From Verrucomicrobiota bacterium (GTDB lineage: Bacteria; Verrucomicrobiota; Verrucomicrobiia; Verrucomicrobiales; Verrucomicrobiaceae): DNA of 44,348 nucleotides. Both the position numbers and the translations under genes were made by a program. Below, one piece after another: positions 42,937 to 44,348 of the stretch (positions within the stretch are counted from its first letter, which is position 1; each line of letters opens with the position of its first letter). The stretch spans positions 1 to 44,348 of the forward strand of contig JAIOQF010000202.1 of assembly GCA_021413535.1 (NCBI GenBank). Direction: 5' to 3'. Under the pieces are notes generated by a model. That model was not told where the DNA came from. It worked only from the letters and a program-made list of their open reading frames with translations, and did no database searches.

Positions 42937-43539
42937 TCAATGTGTGTAGGATTCGTCAGGCGCCAATACCTTCAATTTTGAACGAAGCTGACGATCATCC
43001 AAGGACTGGTCCACCACATTTTGCAGGGCGCGTGATGCCAGATCGGTCAACCCGGCAACGGGTGATCCGCTTCCGGGCGCATAGGTTTCGCCCTGACGGG
43101 TTGACTGATAGATTCTCGAGAAGACGATCATGCCGCTGCCGCGCCGGACGATGTTCACGCGCACGCTAGCGAAAGCCGTCGGATAGAGCATCTGGCTGCA
43201 TTTGAGGTCGAGCACCTCGCCTGAAAGAATATATGCGCCATCTGCGCCTGCAGTGAGCATGTTGCGGGCTTTGAGGCCGTGAGCGAAGGCGTTGCGCACC
43301 ACGGACTCAACCGGCACCCGCGTGACCAATGATTCCAGCGGCAGACCGATCGCACTGCGCACGGTGCCCAGTTCATATTCTCCCACCTGGCGCATATCAG
43401 CAAACTTGCCGATGCTCACCATGCGAGGGCCGGGAATATTTTGTCCAAACTGCGGCAGATATTCGAGGCTAACGGCGGTGGTGTTGAATCCGCAGCTGAC
43501 GAGCAGGAGACAAGGGGCAAGCGTGAAAAGAAACTTCAT
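42937..43539 (-). CDS. Uncharacterised lipoprotein
   Basis: The 200-residue protein begins MKFLFTLAPCLLLVSCGF, with lipobox LVSC and acylated cysteine at residue 16. The mature part has VSIGKFADMRQVGEYELGTVR, VVRNAFAHGLKARNML, GAYILSGEVLDLKCSQM and SRALQNVVDQSLDDRQL, a layout recalling YajG-type or ABC-transport auxiliary lipoproteins, but the assignment is not firm. It would sit in the outer membrane or periplasm. It converges with the YraN-type gene, 36 bases apart. Confidence 0.75.
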   Translation of the reverse strand: MKFLFTLAPCLLLVSCGFNTTAVSLEYLPQFGQNIPGPRMVSIGKFADMRQVGEYELGTVRSAIGLPLESLVTRVPVESVVRNAFAHGLKARNMLTAGADGAYILSGEVLDLKCSQMLYPTAFASVRVNIVRRGSGMIVFSRIYQSTRQGETYAPGSGSPVAGLTDLASRALQNVVDQSLDDRQLRSKLKVLAPDESYTH

Positions 43540-43624
43540 GAAACGGTCTTACAATGTGTTGGTTCTCAAATCAAGCGCTGGAACACTCGCGTGAGGATCA
43601 GGGATTTCCCGAAGGACAATGAGA

Positions 43625-44348
43625 TCACTTTCCCTTGTCGAGTTCTGCAAAAGCCGCCTTAACGTTGGCAACCGTAAGCAGGTTGGGCAGGATGACCGGT
43701 TTATCACGACCCGGCACATAAAGAACATTTAAAGGCACGGCCTCGGTTTGAAATTCTGTCTTCAAAGTTTTCGAGATGAGGGGATCATAGTCCGTCCAAT
43801 CGGCTTTGAGGAGCACGATGCCGCGCTTCTTGATTTCTTCGCGAATCTCCGGCGCGTCATAGATTCGATGATTGAACTGGCAAGTGGAGCACCAGCGGGC
43901 CGTAAAGTCGACATAGACTGGCTTGCCGTCATTCACGAGTTGTTCGACCAATTGCGGGCTCCATTTTTCCCAGGGCGGCCCTTTTTCCCGTGGATGAGTC
44001 ATCCAGATGCCGAGCGCCAGCATCAGCAGTGCTGCCACAGCGCCGCGCAGACGGATGGCGTTGGGTTTGCTGATGACGCACCAGCGTCCGTAAATCCAGA
44101 GGGCCATGGCGATCATCGGCAGTCCGACCAGGAGGTCTCGCTGATTCTCGTCAGAGATCAGTCCCAGCAAGACCCATGCGAAATAACCGGCGGCACTCAG
44201 CATGAGAAAGGACATGCCTTCCTTGAAGCTCTCCATCCATGCACCTGGACGCGGCAGTTTTTTCAAGAGACCGGGCGCAAGCGAGAGAACCAAATAGGGT
44301 GAGGCCAGTCCCAGTCCGATGACGGTGAAAAATGAAAGAGCACCTGCT
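43625..44348 (-). CDS. DsbD-like thiol:disulfide protein (partial, N-terminus off window)
   Basis: At least 240 residues of the C-terminal part are present, and the frame is open to the right edge. Several membrane helices (including SFFTVIGLGLASPYLVLSLAP and SFLMLSAAGYFAWVLLGLI) are followed by a thioredoxin domain with the active site ARWCSTCQFN. This matches the beta and gamma modules of DsbD/ScsB-type reductases, which pass electrons from cytosolic thioredoxin to periplasmic thiols. The end NVLYVPGRDKPVILPN and LTVANVKAAFAELDKGK is typical. The gene lies upstream of the lipoprotein on the same strand. Confidence 0.9.
   Translation of the reverse strand, partial: AGALSFFTVIGLGLASPYLVLSLAPGLLKKLPRPGAWMESFKEGMSFLMLSAAGYFAWVLLGLISDENQRDLLVGLPMIAMALWIYGRWCVISKPNAIRLRGAVAALLMLALGIWMTHPREKGPPWEKWSPQLVEQLVNDGKPVYVDFTARWCSTCQFNHRIYDAPEIREEIKKRGIVLLKADWTDYDPLISKTLKTEFQTEAVPLNVLYVPGRDKPVILPNLLTVANVKAAFAELDKGK

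Noticed and set aside
1..44348. tRNA genes, CRISPR arrays, prophage or IS elements
   Set aside because: No tRNA-like cloverleaf with a TTCGA loop outside coding regions, no spaced direct repeats and no transposase or integrase motifs were seen.

Overview
The window reads as ordinary chromosome from a Gram-negative bacterium, most likely of the Verrucomicrobiota/PVC group. This assignment is an inference. It rests on an LL-diaminopimelate aminotransferase (DapL) route to meso-DAP, a very large secreted protein with autotransporter-type beta-strand repeats but no beta-barrel, a LysM protein with a degenerate YkuD-like tail, a fused membrane/spermidine-synthase-like protein, and few strong Shine-Dalgarno sites. 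There are no rRNA or tRNA genes, no CRISPR array, no prophage and no recognisable transposase.

Layout. 1-7.5 kb: a partial HEPN-like gene (minus strand) lies divergent from acpP. Then come an LpxL-type acyltransferase, an M42 peptidase, an AEC transporter, a small lipoprotein, an aquaporin-like channel, accA and a LysM protein. 7.5-14.1 kb: a conserved hypothetical, dapL and a sugar isomerase/epimerase on the minus strand, divergent from glgX and pyk. 14.1-19.4 kb: an ABC-type solute-binding protein and a double-domain permease, separated by a four-helix-bundle gene that sits between inverted repeats, then a convergent organophosphate-type MFS transporter. 19.4-21.4 kb: a structured leader, rpoA, rplQ and a clear intrinsic terminator. 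21.5-29.3 kb: a secreted protein, the spermidine-synthase-like membrane protein, bioD, two tandem PLP-dependent trans-sulfuration-type enzymes separated by a REP/MITE-like inverted repeat, a small membrane protein and mdh. 29.4-37.2 kb: one 2573-residue secreted mosaic protein. 37.3-44.3 kb: a UvrD/PcrA helicase broken by an apparent frameshifting deletion, a phosphodiester-glycosidase-like protein, a PAS protein overlapping a metallo-beta-lactamase-fold hydrolase, a basic small protein, rnhB, a YraN-type nuclease, a lipoprotein and the 3' part of a DsbD-like gene.

How the genes fit together. Most are housekeeping: fatty acid and lipid A synthesis (acpP, accA, acyltransferase), lysine/peptidoglycan precursor (dapL), glycogen and lower glycolysis (glgX, pyk), TCA cycle (mdh), biotin, sulfur amino acids, transcription and translation (rpoA, rplQ), and RNA/DNA maintenance (rnhB, yraN, uvrD). 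No large undescribed gene system is evident. The most unusual signals are small: the four-helix-bundle insert with terminal inverted repeats inside a transporter locus, the nested RNA structure before rpoA, two kinds of dispersed or inverted repeats beside genes, the broken helicase, and several proteins that keep a fold but lack its key residue (aquaporin, YkuD-like).
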